Notes under the pieces: model-generated
What the model was told of the DNA's origin: nothing
Databases searched by the model: none
The model's input: the letters and a program-made list of their open reading frames with translations, nothing else
Shown: positions 12,882-13,571 of the stretch, piece by piece
Layout of the letters: each line of letters opens with the position of its first letter
Position numbering within the stretch: the first letter of the stretch is position 1
Translations under genes and position numbers: made by a program
Origin: Pseudomonadota bacterium
GTDB lineage: Bacteria > Pseudomonadota > Gammaproteobacteria > Xanthomonadales > Xanthomonadaceae
Length of the DNA stretch: 13,571 nt
Assembly: GCA_023391775.1 (NCBI GenBank)
Contig: JAEWAG010000087.1
Coordinates: forward strand, 1-13,571
Reading direction: 5' to 3'

Positions 12882-13571
12882 ATGCCCCCCGTCATGTCCA
12901 CCCGCTTCGCCCTGTGCTGCCTGCTGCTGGGCGCTCCCTCCGTCGCTTTGGCCGATGCGGCCCCGCTCGCCATCGGCCAGCTCGCCAGGGGCGATACGGC
13001 GGGGGAGCAAGTGCGGGTGGCGGGCGTGGTCAGCGCCGATTTCCGCGCTGGCCTGGGCGGCTTCTACCTGCAGGATGACGGCGACGGCGATCCGGCTACC
13101 CCGGACGCGCTGCTGGTCCAGGCCGGGCCGGAGGCGGCGGTGCCGGAGGGGTTCGGCCCTGGCCTGCACTGCCAGGTCAGCGGCAGGCTGGTCCAGGTGC
13201 GCGCCGGACGCGACCTGCTGCGCGCGCTGGCGCCGGAGGCGATCGGCCCGTGCCGGCCCGCCGCCCCGGTCCAGCCGCTGCGCCTGGATGCCCTGCCGCA
13301 ACGCTGGGAGCCGCTGGAAGGCATGCGCCTGCGCATCGAGGCGCCGCTGACGGTCACCGGCACCCACGCACTCGAACGCTATGGCGAGCTGACCGTGAGC
13401 TTCGCCGGTCGCCAGTGGCAGCCCAGCGAACTCGCCCTGCCCGGCACGCCCGAGCATGCCCGCCTGGCCGCGGCCAACGCACGCCAGCGACTGCTGCTGG
13501 ACGACGGCAGTGGCGAGCGCGAGCCGGACGCCATCGCCTACCTCGGCCAGGCCGGCACGCCGCGCGTGGGC
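12882..13571 (+). CDS. Secreted ExeM/NucH-like nuclease, N-terminal part only
   Basis: The first 230 codons of an exported protein that continues past the window. Residues 1-24 are a Sec signal peptide (FALCCLLLGAPSVALA, cleavage before DAAP). The mature part has an OB-fold-like segment at about 40-125 (VRVAGVVSADFRAGLGGFYLQDD). A second segment at about 135-210 (RWEPLEGMRLRI, LTVTGTHALERYGELTVSF, RQRLLLDDGSG) matches my recollection of the region preceding the endonuclease/exonuclease/phosphatase domain in ExeM- and NucH-type extracellular nucleases. The catalytic domain itself is not in view, so activity is inferred. ATG at 12882 has AGGA 7 bases upstream, which favours it over the in-frame ATG at 12894. 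It follows the cytochrome gene across a terminator, so it may have its own promoter, which I do not see. Confidence 0.77.
   Translation, partial: MPPVMSTRFALCCLLLGAPSVALADAAPLAIGQLARGDTAGEQVRVAGVVSADFRAGLGGFYLQDDGDGDPATPDALLVQAGPEAAVPEGFGPGLHCQVSGRLVQVRAGRDLLRALAPEAIGPCRPAAPVQPLRLDALPQRWEPLEGMRLRIEAPLTVTGTHALERYGELTVSFAGRQWQPSELALPGTPEHARLAAANARQRLLLDDGSGEREPDAIAYLGQAGTPRVG

Overview
The window comes from a GC-rich gammaproteobacterial chromosome, most likely Xanthomonadaceae/Lysobacteraceae (Lysobacter, Luteimonas, Pseudoxanthomonas or Stenotrophomonas type). The grounds are the very high GC with long spurious antisense frames, a single-chain indolepyruvate oxidoreductase, an ExoP-type GH3 lipoprotein next to a Na+/sugar symporter and a LacI regulator, and a small membrane-anchored c-type cytochrome. 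The genus is an inference. I see no tRNA, rRNA, insertion sequence, phage gene or CRISPR array, and base composition looks even throughout. Nine protein genes cover nearly all of the window; the first and last run off its edges.

Layout. (1) 1-2322, minus strand: a secreted TPR-like protein, a 2-oxoglutarate/Fe(II) dioxygenase and an AEC-family permease, closely spaced and probably one transcription unit. (2) 2469-6233, plus strand: a 1254-residue fused indolepyruvate ferredoxin oxidoreductase, divergent from the TPR gene across a 146-base promoter region. (3) 6244-11872, minus strand: a sugar-use cluster consisting of an exported GH3 beta-glucosidase/exo-glucanase lipoprotein, an SglT-like sodium/sugar symporter and a LacI-family regulator whose GTG start overlaps the symporter stop. 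(4) 12280-13571, plus strand: a membrane-anchored cytochrome c with a polyalanine linker, then the first 230 residues of a secreted ExeM/NucH-like nuclease.

The best system-level reading is region 3. The GH3 lipoprotein probably frees glucose from beta-glucans or cello-oligosaccharides in the periplasm or at the outer membrane, and the symporter brings it into the cytoplasm. Two near-identical palindromes of LacI-operator type, with consensus TGACAGCGCTGTCA, lie at the two places such a regulator would act. One abuts the -10 of a good promoter before the symporter-regulator pair; the other overlaps a TTGACA upstream of the GH3 gene. This predicts a small autoregulated local regulon.

Six of the nine genes start with GTG or TTG, so automatic annotation may misplace several starts. 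Nothing here looks like a new defence, mobile or biosynthetic system. The most useful leads are the operator pair, a long symporter leader, three adjoining dyads in the 12.1-kb intergenic region, and the uncharacterised TPR/dioxygenase/permease unit.
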